In this document: piece by piece, positions 7,897 to 15,364 of the stretch
How the letters are laid out: each line of letters begins with the position of its first letter
Position numbering within the stretch: the stretch's first letter is position 1
Source: Bryobacterales bacterium
GTDB taxonomy: Bacteria > Acidobacteriota > Terriglobia > Bryobacterales > Bryobacteraceae
Direction of reading: 5' to 3'
Assembly (NCBI GenBank): GCA_003487005.1
Contig: DNFG01000202.1
Location: forward strand, 862 to 19,443
DNA: 18,582 nucleotides
The notes under the pieces: model-generated
Databases searched by the model: none
The model's input: the letters and a program-made list of their open reading frames with translations, nothing else
What the model was told of the DNA's origin: nothing
Position numbers and translations under genes: made by a program

Positions 7897-9722
7897 GCCG
7901 ACACCTCCTCATACAGCCGCGGAATGGCGTTGACCGCCCGGATCGTGTCTTCGAAGTCTAGACCCACCGCGTCCAGGTACCATTTGATGTTAGTATAGCG
8001 CGGACGGTTTTCGTCCTCGATGCGGACGAGCGCTTCGGCGCGGCTGATCTGCCCCTCGCGGATCTGATTGCTGCGGAACGTGTCGTGCTCGGAGAAACCG
8101 GCCACCGTGTAGTAGACGTAGTTGTAAAAGGCGGCCGTTCCATCCCCGATGCGCCAAGTGGTATTGGTGTCCGGTGCTTTCTCCCAGTCGTACATGGCCA
8201 AGCACTGATCGACGACTCGTTCGTCCCAGGTCCAGTAGTCAAACACGTGGAAATAGTCTGTCTTCTTGTGGAAGCTCCGATAGTATTCGCCGGAAAACGT
8301 GTCCCACAATGAACTGTTGAAATATCCCGGGCTCTTCGTCATCGCCATCAGACGAAGGTACTGGTAGCGCACCTGCTTCAAGGCCCCGTTGCTATAGACT
8401 TTGTCCTCCGCAAAATCCGGCGGCACGCCCAGGAAACCTGCCTTGAAGTGGGTGGTCTCCAATGGATTCACACCCCATAAATTCAGGCTTATCCCGGTCT
8501 GACGCTTGATGGTCTCGACATGTCGGAAGAAATGCTTGTCGCCAGCCATTAGGATGTTGATCATTCCGAGGTCCGGTTTCTTCAGCCAGGCGATCAAATT
8601 GATCCTGATGTTTTCGCGCTTCTGGGCGATGTCGTCGGCCACAATGATGTTTTCGACGCCCAAGTCGGCGCTCATGCGGCTGATGTTGCGCCGCCCCAGG
8701 TCCGTCACCATGCCCCAGTCGTAGGTGTAGGTGACTGGCTTCATCTCTAGTTCGTTGACGATCAGGTGCAGGGCGTAACAGCTGTCACGCCCGCCCGAGA
8801 ACGGCACCACGCAGTCGTTCCCATTGGCCCGGCGGAAGGGCTTCACAAGGTCGAATAGTTCTGCCTTGGGCTTCGGCGCGTTCCTCGGCCTGTAGTTGGC
8901 GCAGTAGTTGCATACGCCGTCTTCGTCAAAGCTGATGAAGGGCATGGTTTCCGGCAACACGCATTTGGTGCATCGGCGCAGGTCGTGCTTCGGGTGGACC
9001 AGCAGCTTTTCTTCGACCGAGGAGAGAACCAGGTCGGGAATGAGATTCATCTTCCGGCCGGACTTGTTCAAAATGACGTAGTCCGCGTCTGAAGCAGGAA
9101 TGTCGAGCACGACGCTCTCGTCCTTAACCTGCACGACGTCGACACACCCCACCTGGGAGAGGGGATAGGCCTCCGACGCGAAATAGGTCGCGTCGCCCTT
9201 CCTGCCGACATAGAGGCTGCCGTTATTGGAGAAGAGCAGCAGCTTTCCAATGCGGGGCAAGACCATGGCGCAGGCGACGACGCCCTTGCAGAGGCCGAGG
9301 ACCGCGCTTGGAATATCCTCGACCGCTCCCCCCTTCTCCAGATGCGCCGCCGCGATGGCCGGGATGACCTCGGAGTCGACCAGCAGCTGTCGTTCCTTGC
9401 CGATCTTGGCCCAGATCTCCTCGTGGTTCACCACGATTCCGTTGTGGATGACGCAGATGTCCTCGCGCAGCACCGGCTGATTGTCGCCCAGCCCATTGGT
9501 GATCAGGCGGCTGTGGCCCATGACAAACGCGGCGTCGTAGGGCCGCGATTCCGACAGCAGGCGCGAGATCTGGAAGTCAGCGCGGTGGACGTTGTAGGCG
9601 CCGTCGCGCAGGAACAGCAGGCCGCTGGAATCACGGCCGCGCTGCTGCGCGTAACGGGTCAGGTCGACCAGATCGCCCTTGGGCCAGGTGGACTGGGAAA
9701 TGATCCCAAATATTCCGCACAT
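7893..9722 (-). CDS. Class II glutamine amidotransferase fused to a WbpG/PseA-type N-acetyl-sugar amidotransferase
   Basis: This 609-residue protein has two parts. Residues 1 to about 225 are an Ntn-type class II glutaminase: MCGIFGI with nucleophile Cys2, QRGRDSSG at 27-34, GHSRLIT at 69-75, HNGIVVNH at 93-100 and DSE at 116-118. Residues from about 245 to 609 are an N-acetyl-sugar amidotransferase: a four-Cys zinc knuckle (C251, C254, C271, C274, with CTKC and CNYC) and a PP-loop ATP pyrophosphatase motif SGGRDS at 309-314. By family knowledge the glutaminase releases ammonia and the PP-loop domain adenylates an acetamido group for amidation. I chose ATG 9722 because Cys2 must become the N-terminal residue; ATG 9734 would add MELK in front. 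The usual WbpG, PseA and PtmG proteins lack the glutaminase. It is not asparagine synthetase, because the zinc knuckle and C-terminal sequence differ. Confidence 0.85.
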   Translation of the reverse strand: MCGIFGIISQSTWPKGDLVDLTRYAQQRGRDSSGLLFLRDGAYNVHRADFQISRLLSESRPYDAAFVMGHSRLITNGLGDNQPVLREDICVIHNGIVVNHEEIWAKIGKERQLLVDSEVIPAIAAAHLEKGGAVEDIPSAVLGLCKGVVACAMVLPRIGKLLLFSNNGSLYVGRKGDATYFASEAYPLSQVGCVDVVQVKDESVVLDIPASDADYVILNKSGRKMNLIPDLVLSSVEEKLLVHPKHDLRRCTKCVLPETMPFISFDEDGVCNYCANYRPRNAPKPKAELFDLVKPFRRANGNDCVVPFSGGRDSCYALHLIVNELEMKPVTYTYDWGMVTDLGRRNISRMSADLGVENIIVADDIAQKRENIRINLIAWLKKPDLGMINILMAGDKHFFRHVETIKRQTGISLNLWGVNPLETTHFKAGFLGVPPDFAEDKVYSNGALKQVRYQYLRLMAMTKSPGYFNSSLWDTFSGEYYRSFHKKTDYFHVFDYWTWDERVVDQCLAMYDWEKAPDTNTTWRIGDGTAAFYNYVYYTVAGFSEHDTFRSNQIREGQISRAEALVRIEDENRPRYTNIKWYLDAVGLDFEDTIRAVNAIPRLYEEVSA

Positions 9723-9768
9723 CTTCAGTTCCATTCTCGTGCTGTCAAAGCTGCAGCGTCAGACTACC

Positions 9769-9912
9769 CTAGCAGGTTGGATAGCTTCGATTCTTGTCAG
9801 TTTCCCGGTTCCTGCGGCGAATGTCGGACACGGTGACATCGTGACCAGCGTCGGCCTGACGTCGAACGACATGCGAGCTCATGAAACTGGTGGCCCGGAC
9901 CAGGATTCTCAT
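9769..9912 (-). pseudogene. Remnant of a NAD-dependent sugar epimerase/dehydratase
   Basis: A 47-codon frame starts at ATG 9912, overlapping the polymerase stop codon as ATGA, exactly like the functional junctions of this operon. Its first residues (MRILVRATSFMSSHVVRRQA, then DAGHDVTVSDIRR) reproduce the beginning of extended short-chain dehydrogenases, expected as ILVTG(A)T.FIGSHVVRRLADAGHDVTVSD. The Rossmann glycine motif is damaged: TG has become a single R, and IG has become MS. The similarity ends at about residue 33 and the frame stops at 9771-9769. The rest of the gene, normally about 300 codons, is missing. This is a truncated, non-functional relic of a sugar-nucleotide-modifying enzyme. 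A small expressed peptide is possible but unsupported. Confidence 0.6.
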
Positions 9913-11141
9913 CGAGGGCTCCGGATCGTCGGCCTCGGGAGGTTCGGGAGGTCGTGCCGCCCTCTTCTCCATGGCATCGCCATCCCGGTCTCCCTGCGCT
10001 TGAAGGCATTGGCCTCACGACCGAACCGCGTGAAATGGTGCAGGAGGAGATCGGCTAGGGACATGTTCCAGAAGAAGAAATACTGCGTGATTGAGAACAG
10101 TAGCATGACACCCAAAGGGATGATGTATCGACGGTTCGTCCCGAGCAGTATGAAGACGATGAACACCGTCCCCAGCAGCAGGCCGTGCTTGACCAAAAGC
10201 ATCAACAACGAGTTATGCGCGTGCTGGAGTGTCCCTCCGAAGGGATCCAGGACGGTCCAGTTAAGAGAGCCGTTGCCCGTTAGCGGGCTGGCCATCAGAT
10301 CCTCAAGGGCGGCTTGCCCATAGTAGAGGCGTGCAAGCTCGGAGTAGGTGACGGAGCCGGTGCCTCGCGTGAACTGGTCGATGATCGGCTGCAGATAGAC
10401 CGCGCACACGCCCAACGCTGCGAGACCGACCACAGCTGCCAAGGGCATGCGGCGAGGAGATTTGATTGCCCACATGAAGAAGATGACCAGGAAGTAGAGC
10501 ACCGTGGCGATGATTGCGGTACGATTGAAGGTGATATACAGCCCGGCGAAAAGAAGCGCCATCAGCACCAACTTGAGGCGTTTTCCAACTGTGAATCCAT
10601 ATAGAATAAGTACCGCGATGAATATCTTCTCGGCGAACTCGCTACTGTTTGCTGACAGCCCCAAGACGCTCCGACCGTAAAGCAAATCTGACGTGGAGAT
10701 CATGTCACGACTGGCCACAGCAGCTTGCGCGGAGTTGATGGCAATCTGGCCCGTCGAGAATTCGAACAAGCCGAAGGCGATCTCCACTATGGTGAGCAAT
10801 ACGATCGTGAAGAGAAACCGCTTCGACAGGTTCCGGCCAGCCATCACCGTCAGGGCGATCAAAGGCGTACCCATGCTGGAGATGGAGCCGGAAAGCAGCG
10901 TGCCGCCGGAATGAAAAAACACGTTCAGCAATGCACCGACTATAAATACGCCAAGAAGCAGATCGCGTTGCTGTAACTTAACACCATGATTTAGAACCAG
11001 CAGAGCCGCACCCACGACGAAAATCGCATGCGGGGCGAAATACAATGTCGATAAATAGATTATGAGCGCAGCCAGCACATCGACGGCGCTCCGGGTCCAA
11101 TTCCCGGGCGTCTGTTGCGGTATTTCGAAAGCACGCATCAT
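9909..11141 (-). CDS. O-antigen polymerase/ligase-like membrane protein (Wzy/WaaL superfamily)
   Basis: This 410-residue protein has about ten hydrophobic segments spread from residue 20 to 370. Two features place it in the Wzy/WaaL superfamily: AGLYITFNRTAIIATVLYFL around 199-218, with the Arg-containing strand typical of the family, and a large periplasmic loop ending LTGNGSLNWT and GTLQHAHNSLLMLLVKHGLL at 287-322, where HNSLL and the following Gly are conserved. Such proteins join or transfer undecaprenyl-linked repeat units in the periplasm. Polymerase and ligase cannot be separated by sequence; the adjacent flippase gene favours Wzy. ATG 11141 overlaps the upstream stop as ATGA, and a second ATG follows at once. 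The last 35 residues are Arg/Pro-rich and cytoplasmic. Confidence 0.75.
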   Translation of the reverse strand: MMRAFEIPQQTPGNWTRSAVDVLAALIIYLSTLYFAPHAIFVVGAALLVLNHGVKLQQRDLLLGVFIVGALLNVFFHSGGTLLSGSISSMGTPLIALTVMAGRNLSKRFLFTIVLLTIVEIAFGLFEFSTGQIAINSAQAAVASRDMISTSDLLYGRSVLGLSANSSEFAEKIFIAVLILYGFTVGKRLKLVLMALLFAGLYITFNRTAIIATVLYFLVIFFMWAIKSPRRMPLAAVVGLAALGVCAVYLQPIIDQFTRGTGSVTYSELARLYYGQAALEDLMASPLTGNGSLNWTVLDPFGGTLQHAHNSLLMLLVKHGLLLGTVFIVFILLGTNRRYIIPLGVMLLFSITQYFFFWNMSLADLLLHHFTRFGREANAFKRRETGMAMPWRRGRHDLPNLPRPTIRSPR

Positions 11142-12604
11142 ACGGACCCACGGTATTCTTGGTAGGGAACTACCGAGCGCAAGGCTTCCAGGGATCTCAA
11201 CAAGCGATCCACCGCTTCAGTCCCGACCCGAAGGGGACGCGCGGCATCGCTTGAACCGATCGCCCGAGCGAGCTCGCCCCCGTCAACCACAACAACAGCC
11301 CATCCACGTTCGATAGCGTCGGAAAACAGCTCCTTACCGTAGTCGGACCAGAGAAGCGACGGCACGCCGAAAGCCTCGGCCTCGGCCACCGTGCTGGAGC
11401 TATGGGTAAGATGGATGTCTACCTGTTCAAGGGCAGCATAGAGCGGCAGGCTCGACGGCAGATCCAGATCGAATTTCGCGCCGGTCTGGTCAAACAGAGC
11501 CCGTGAAGTCTCATCGGCGAGCTCCACCGGGTGTTGACGGATCCACCAGAAGACGTCAGGCGCCTCCCGCATCGCTTCCAGCAGCGGGCCGAGCGCCGCG
11601 GCGGTCATCAGCCCGGGCTGCAGCGTGATCAGCGCATGGATCATATCGGGCCGCGCGCTCCGGACCGCTGCAGCGTCGGCGCGGGCCTCAGAGGCGCTCT
11701 CCAGCCAGCCGGCTTGCCACGCGGCCACGAAGGGATGACCGCCGGCGACGACCTGCGAGGCGGGGAGGTGGAGGCCCCGGCGCACTAGCTCCGCCTCGGC
11801 GTCGCTCCAGGTCCATACGCCGTCAGGAAGGAGGGCCCGACCGGCGGGTGTGGGCGCCCAGTCGACGTAGGCTGTATGGGTGGGGTCGATGACACCATGC
11901 TGAATATCCAGCACCGGCGCGCCCACCCGATGTGCGGCCAAGTTCATGGCGTAACCCGCGACGGAGTAAAAGCAGACTTGCAGAACCAGATTCGCCCGCT
12001 GCTCTCTCAAGATCCCTTCGTACATCATCGCCAAGTCGAACATCGCGATCTGCCGAGCGTACATGTCTCTCGCTGTCGGAAGGAACGCCGTGTCGATCCC
12101 TTCCGCGCGGTAGGCTGCCGCCAAGGCAGCGCATCGCTCCACGGTCCATGAGTCGACGCCCAGCCTCGCCTTAAGCACGCCGGCCAGCTTGGCGCGCCTG
12201 ACGCGGGCGCCCACTCCGCGCACGCGGGGGGCCAAGGCGGAATCGGCCGGTGTCCCCTGATCCAGCAACAAAGTCCGCTGTCCCGATCGCTCGAGTTCTG
12301 TCGCCAAAGGGGTGCAAAGGCGGTCGAAAGCTCGGCCGCCCACAATCTGGCGCGAGAATCCGTTATTCAGCAGGACAACCGTCGACTCGTCGGAAGGGGG
12401 CAGCCGCTGCTCCCGCCGGTCCAGAAACTGTGACAGGTGCGGAAATCGGGAACCTGAGGTGGCGCCGATAAGAGCGATGGACAGGCGACCCCGCACCTCG
12501 TTGCGATAAAGTGGCCAAAGATCGACGCCGTTGACGCGCCAGTCCAGGTGCAAGACGCGCGCTTCTATAGCGAGGACCGCATCTGCGATCGCTCTCGCCG
12601 TCAT
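11138..12604 (-). CDS. Putative GT-B-fold glycosyl/glycerophosphotransferase of the polysaccharide cluster
   Basis: This 488-residue soluble protein is not assigned to a named family. The frame stays open far upstream, but ATG 12604 is chosen because it overlaps the flippase stop as ATGA, and the upstream part merely mirrors the flippase gene. Visible features include DWRVNGVDLWPLYRNEVRGR at 21-40, LDIQHGVIDPTHTAY at 232-246, VWTWSDAEAELV at 263-274, VAGGHPF at 286-292, WWIRQHPVE at 353-361, and LPLYAALEQVDIHLTHSSST, then EAEAFGVPSLLW, at 386-419. The late pattern (H-P, a D..LTHSSST loop, E.eaFG.P) resembles the nucleotide-binding half of GT-B enzymes such as CDP-glycerol transferases and capsule transferases. 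The donor is unknown. It probably builds or decorates the repeat unit in the cytoplasm. Confidence 0.6.
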   Translation of the reverse strand: MTARAIADAVLAIEARVLHLDWRVNGVDLWPLYRNEVRGRLSIALIGATSGSRFPHLSQFLDRREQRLPPSDESTVVLLNNGFSRQIVGGRAFDRLCTPLATELERSGQRTLLLDQGTPADSALAPRVRGVGARVRRAKLAGVLKARLGVDSWTVERCAALAAAYRAEGIDTAFLPTARDMYARQIAMFDLAMMYEGILREQRANLVLQVCFYSVAGYAMNLAAHRVGAPVLDIQHGVIDPTHTAYVDWAPTPAGRALLPDGVWTWSDAEAELVRRGLHLPASQVVAGGHPFVAAWQAGWLESASEARADAAAVRSARPDMIHALITLQPGLMTAAALGPLLEAMREAPDVFWWIRQHPVELADETSRALFDQTGAKFDLDLPSSLPLYAALEQVDIHLTHSSSTVAEAEAFGVPSLLWSDYGKELFSDAIERGWAVVVVDGGELARAIGSSDAARPLRVGTEAVDRLLRSLEALRSVVPYQEYRGSV

Positions 12605-13926
12605 CGAACCAGTCTCCGGAAAGCGAGCCAAGGCATCGGAACGAGCCAAGCGGCGATCACCCACGCCCCTCCCGCGAACAGCAGATTGGCAACCACCGCC
12701 GCCCAAGCCGCACCGATTATGCCAAATACGTGCACGAACGCCAACGTCGCAGCGACCTGGACGAACGAAACCGTGACCGTGAGCATGGAGAGCAGGTGCG
12801 TGCGGTGAGTATAGAAGATGTAATTTGTGAACAGGAAGTAGATCCCGTTCAACGTCATTGCGATCGCTAGGATGCGCACCAGCGGCACCGCCTCCGCGAA
12901 CTCGGGCCCCCCGGCGAAGAGGACTATCGGGTGGGCCAGAAGCGCTAGGACCGCCCCTTGGGCCACCAGCAGCGCCATCACCAAGTATGAGGTGCGCACG
13001 ATGCGGACCCGCGTGTCCTCGCCGGGGGCGGACAAGTTCCGGAACAGCCAAGGCGCCATCGCCTGGTTGATCGCTGAGCTGGTCAAGGAGACGACACTGG
13101 CAACTTGGAAGGCTACGAAGTACCAGCCCGCCGCCGCCGCATCGATCATGGACACCAGAATCAGGCGGTCAGCCGACCCCATCACGGCGGAAGCGAGAAC
13201 ATGCGGAACCAGCATGACTCCGAACTTCAGAGTATCAACCATGGTATGGCGGTCCGAGCGAACCGGCACGCCCTGCCTAAGGTTGATCAGCCACAGGCTC
13301 GCCAGGCCAATACCGAGCGTGGCGACGCACTGGCCGATCGCCCGCCCCTCCCAGCCCCGGGAGAGGGCAAACACCAGCAGCATCGTCAGCCCCAAGTTTA
13401 GCGCCGAGTTGGCGACCTGGATCCCCGCGAACAGGAGCGCGCGCCCCTTCACTTGGCACATAGCCAAGGACACCGACAGCAGGAACTGGCCCGCACCGGC
13501 GCCGACCAAGGCCCAGGTCCAAGCGGAACCAATGCCGGTCATGCGCTCCAGCTGGTCCCCGGCCAGAGTAGCGACGATCCAGAGCGTGGGCGCAGTCAGG
13601 GCCGCCAGCCACAGACAACTCGCGAGGTACCGTCGATGCTTTTCCTGCTCGACCCGGAAATAGGTCGTCGTCAGCACGGCTTGGGTGCTCAAGCCGATCA
13701 GGACCGTCGCCAGGGTGACGAGGCCGGTGAACGCCCCGACCAAGCCGTATCCTTCCGGCCCCAATGTCCGGGCTAGGATCGGCAGAAGCAAGAACGGTAT
13801 CAGTGCGCTGGTCAGTGCCGAGGCAACATAGATTCCTGCGCGGCGGACGTTCTCCGAGAGGAGAACGCGCACGCCCCCGAGGTACAGGGTGCGTACCGCC
13901 GCCCAGCTTCCAGAATTTGCGCTCAC
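12601..13926 (-). CDS. Wzx-like oligosaccharide flippase (MATE/MVF superfamily)
   Basis: This 441-residue protein has 12 or so hydrophobic helices. The first, IYVASALTSALIPFLLLPIL, is followed by ARTLGPEGYGLVGAF, the typical Wzx N-terminal signature. A second recognisable block is FGVMLVPHVLASAVMGSADR, with LILVSMIDAAAAGWYFVAFQ after it, in the middle of the protein. Such proteins flip undecaprenyl-diphosphate-linked repeat units from the cytoplasmic to the periplasmic face, where a Wzy enzyme polymerises them. The start codon is a GTG at 13926, overlapping the hisH stop as GTGA. The 3' end overlaps the next gene as ATGA. Confidence 0.85.
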   Translation of the reverse strand: MSANSGSWAAVRTLYLGGVRVLLSENVRRAGIYVASALTSALIPFLLLPILARTLGPEGYGLVGAFTGLVTLATVLIGLSTQAVLTTTYFRVEQEKHRRYLASCLWLAALTAPTLWIVATLAGDQLERMTGIGSAWTWALVGAGAGQFLLSVSLAMCQVKGRALLFAGIQVANSALNLGLTMLLVFALSRGWEGRAIGQCVATLGIGLASLWLINLRQGVPVRSDRHTMVDTLKFGVMLVPHVLASAVMGSADRLILVSMIDAAAAGWYFVAFQVASVVSLTSSAINQAMAPWLFRNLSAPGEDTRVRIVRTSYLVMALLVAQGAVLALLAHPIVLFAGGPEFAEAVPLVRILAIAMTLNGIYFLFTNYIFYTHRTHLLSMLTVTVSFVQVAATLAFVHVFGIIGAAWAAVVANLLFAGGAWVIAAWLVPMPWLAFRRLVR

Positions 13927-14555
13927 CTCAGGAAATTGGCCATGATCCTGAGACCCACCAGGCCGCTACGCTCAGGATGGCACTGGAAGCCGGTGATGTT
14001 GTCCTTGGAGACAGCGGCGCAAATCTGATAGCCGACATAGTCGACATCGGCCAAGCGATGCCCCGCGTCCGCCGGATGGCAGTTGTACGTGTGGACGAAA
14101 TAGGCCGACGACACGCCCGGCTCAAGGCCCTCCATCAGGGTGCCGTCCCACGACCCTTCGCCGGGGCTCCGGAGCGGGCGCCAGCCGATGTTGGGCACTT
14201 TGCGCTCCCCGGCGGCGTCGAGCGGCGGAATCGCATCGACCACGCCCGGGATCAGGCCCAAGCCTTGGTGCACGCCGAACTCCCGGCTCTCGTCGAACAG
14301 CAATTGCATCCCGACGCAGATGCCCAGAAAGGGTTTGCCCGACCGGACGAACTCCTTGACGGGCTCGACGAGACCGCTCTCCTGCAACCGGCGCGCGCAC
14401 GGTTCGAAGGCTCCGACGCCCGGCAGGAGCATCCGGTCCGCGCGAGCGAGCTCCTTGGGTGAGTCGGTCAGCACCGCCTCACCACCGCTGGCCTCAACGG
14501 CGCGGACTATGCTGTGCAGATTACCGACGCCGTAGTCTACGACATGGACCTTCAC
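13923..14555 (-). CDS. hisH: HisH-like glutaminase subunit for sugar amidation
   Basis: This 210-residue class I glutamine amidotransferase has VDYGVGNLHSI at 6-16, the nucleophile elbow GICVGMQL around Cys80, and catalytic His193 and Glu195 in QCHPERSG. By family knowledge it hydrolyses glutamine and passes ammonia to a HisF partner. In histidine synthesis the pair makes imidazole-glycerol phosphate. Next to a WbpG/PseA-type amidotransferase, HisH/HisF paralogues instead supply ammonia for sugar amidation, as described for WbpG, HisH2 and HisF2 in Pseudomonas B-band O-antigen. No other his gene is present, which supports the second role. The GTG start at 14555 overlaps the hisF stop as GTGA. 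The frame is open much further upstream, but the family begins exactly here. Confidence 0.88.
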   Translation of the reverse strand: MKVHVVDYGVGNLHSIVRAVEASGGEAVLTDSPKELARADRMLLPGVGAFEPCARRLQESGLVEPVKEFVRSGKPFLGICVGMQLLFDESREFGVHQGLGLIPGVVDAIPPLDAAGERKVPNIGWRPLRSPGEGSWDGTLMEGLEPGVSSAYFVHTYNCHPADAGHRLADVDYVGYQICAAVSKDNITGFQCHPERSGLVGLRIMANFLR

Positions 14556-15364
14556 GTTGCGGCTCCCACGTCCTGGCGCAGCACGTAGCCCGCGTCGGTG
14601 GCGGCCGCGCGAATCTCCCGTAACGACAGCCGGTCGTAATGCAGCACGTCCGCCATGGCGATGGCGTCCACCCCCCCCTCGTCCAAGGCATCTCGCATGT
14701 GGTCCAGCGTGCCCATGCCGCCGCTGGCGATTACCGGGCAGGTAGCCACCTCCGCCACCGCCTTCAGCAGCTCCACGTCGAACCCCTTGCGGGTCCCCTC
14801 CCGGTCGACCGACGTGAGCAGGATCTCGCCCGCTCCCAGTTCGCACCCGCGCTTGACCCACTCCAGCACGTCCAGACCCGTGCGTTCGCGGCCGTTGTCC
14901 GTGTACGCCTCCCATTTTCCAGGACCGGCGGACTTCGCCTCGATGCTGAGCACCATGCACTGGCTGCCGAAGCGTGAGGCGACCTCGCTGATAAGCTCAG
15001 GCTGGCGGACTGCGGCGGTGTTGATCGCCACCTTGTCGGCGCCGGCACGCAGCAGAGCGCGCACATCGTCGATGGAGCGCACCCCGCCGCCGACCGTGAT
15101 CGGAATGAAGACATCGCGCGCCGTCCGGGTCAGGAGATCGCCCAAGCTGTTGCGCTCATACAGGCTGGCGACGATGTCCATGTAGATGATCTCATCCACC
15201 CCGGCCTCGTAATAGCGTGTCGCGAACGCCTTGGGGTCCCCGAGCACCCGCAGGCCTTCAAGCCGGACGCCCTTGATCAGGTTGGGCGCCTTGATGTCGA
15301 GACGCGCGATCAGTCGAATGTTCCGCACGCGGATTCCGCCTTTTCCGTTCAGGGTCCGCTTCAT
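14552..15364 (-). CDS. hisF: HisF-like synthase subunit for sugar amidation, with Asp-to-Glu change at a catalytic position
   Basis: This 270-residue TIM-barrel protein has RLIARLDIKAPNLIKGVRLE, where D23 corresponds to the first catalytic Asp of histidine HisF. It also has EIIYMDIVAS, the phosphate loops VGGGVRSIDDV and ASGGMGTLDH, and LLTSVDREGTRKGF. The second catalytic Asp, found in the I-D-T/V strand of HisF, is replaced by Glu (VLSIEAKS, E142). This suits a paralogue that channels ammonia to an N-acetyl-sugar amidotransferase rather than one that makes imidazole-glycerol phosphate. ATG 15364 is chosen because it overlaps the upstream stop as ATGA. Family members often begin at RNIRLIARL, so a GTG at 15328 with GGCGGA upstream is the alternative. 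Confidence 0.85.
   Translation of the reverse strand: MKRTLNGKGGIRVRNIRLIARLDIKAPNLIKGVRLEGLRVLGDPKAFATRYYEAGVDEIIYMDIVASLYERNSLGDLLTRTARDVFIPITVGGGVRSIDDVRALLRAGADKVAINTAAVRQPELISEVASRFGSQCMVLSIEAKSAGPGKWEAYTDNGRERTGLDVLEWVKRGCELGAGEILLTSVDREGTRKGFDVELLKAVAEVATCPVIASGGMGTLDHMRDALDEGGVDAIAMADVLHYDRLSLREIRAAATDAGYVLRQDVGAAT

Noticed and set aside
9723..9768. Promoter for the glutaminase fusion gene (a TTTGACA lies just before it)
   Set aside because: The TTGACA-like hexamer is too close to the start codon to serve as a -35 box, and no suitable -10 pairs with any upstream hexamer.
12605..13051. N-terminal extension of the GT-B-like protein
   Set aside because: The residues are Arg/Gly/Pro-rich and mirror the flippase gene in another frame. 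The ATGA overlap at 12601-12604 marks the real start.
14556..14960. N-terminal extension of HisH
   Set aside because: The HisH family begins at the VHVVDYG strand; the upstream codons overlap hisF in another frame and have no domain.
13923..15364. hisH and hisF as part of a histidine biosynthesis operon
   Set aside because: No other his gene is present. The neighbours are a sugar amidotransferase and polysaccharide genes, and HisF has a catalytic Asp changed to Glu.
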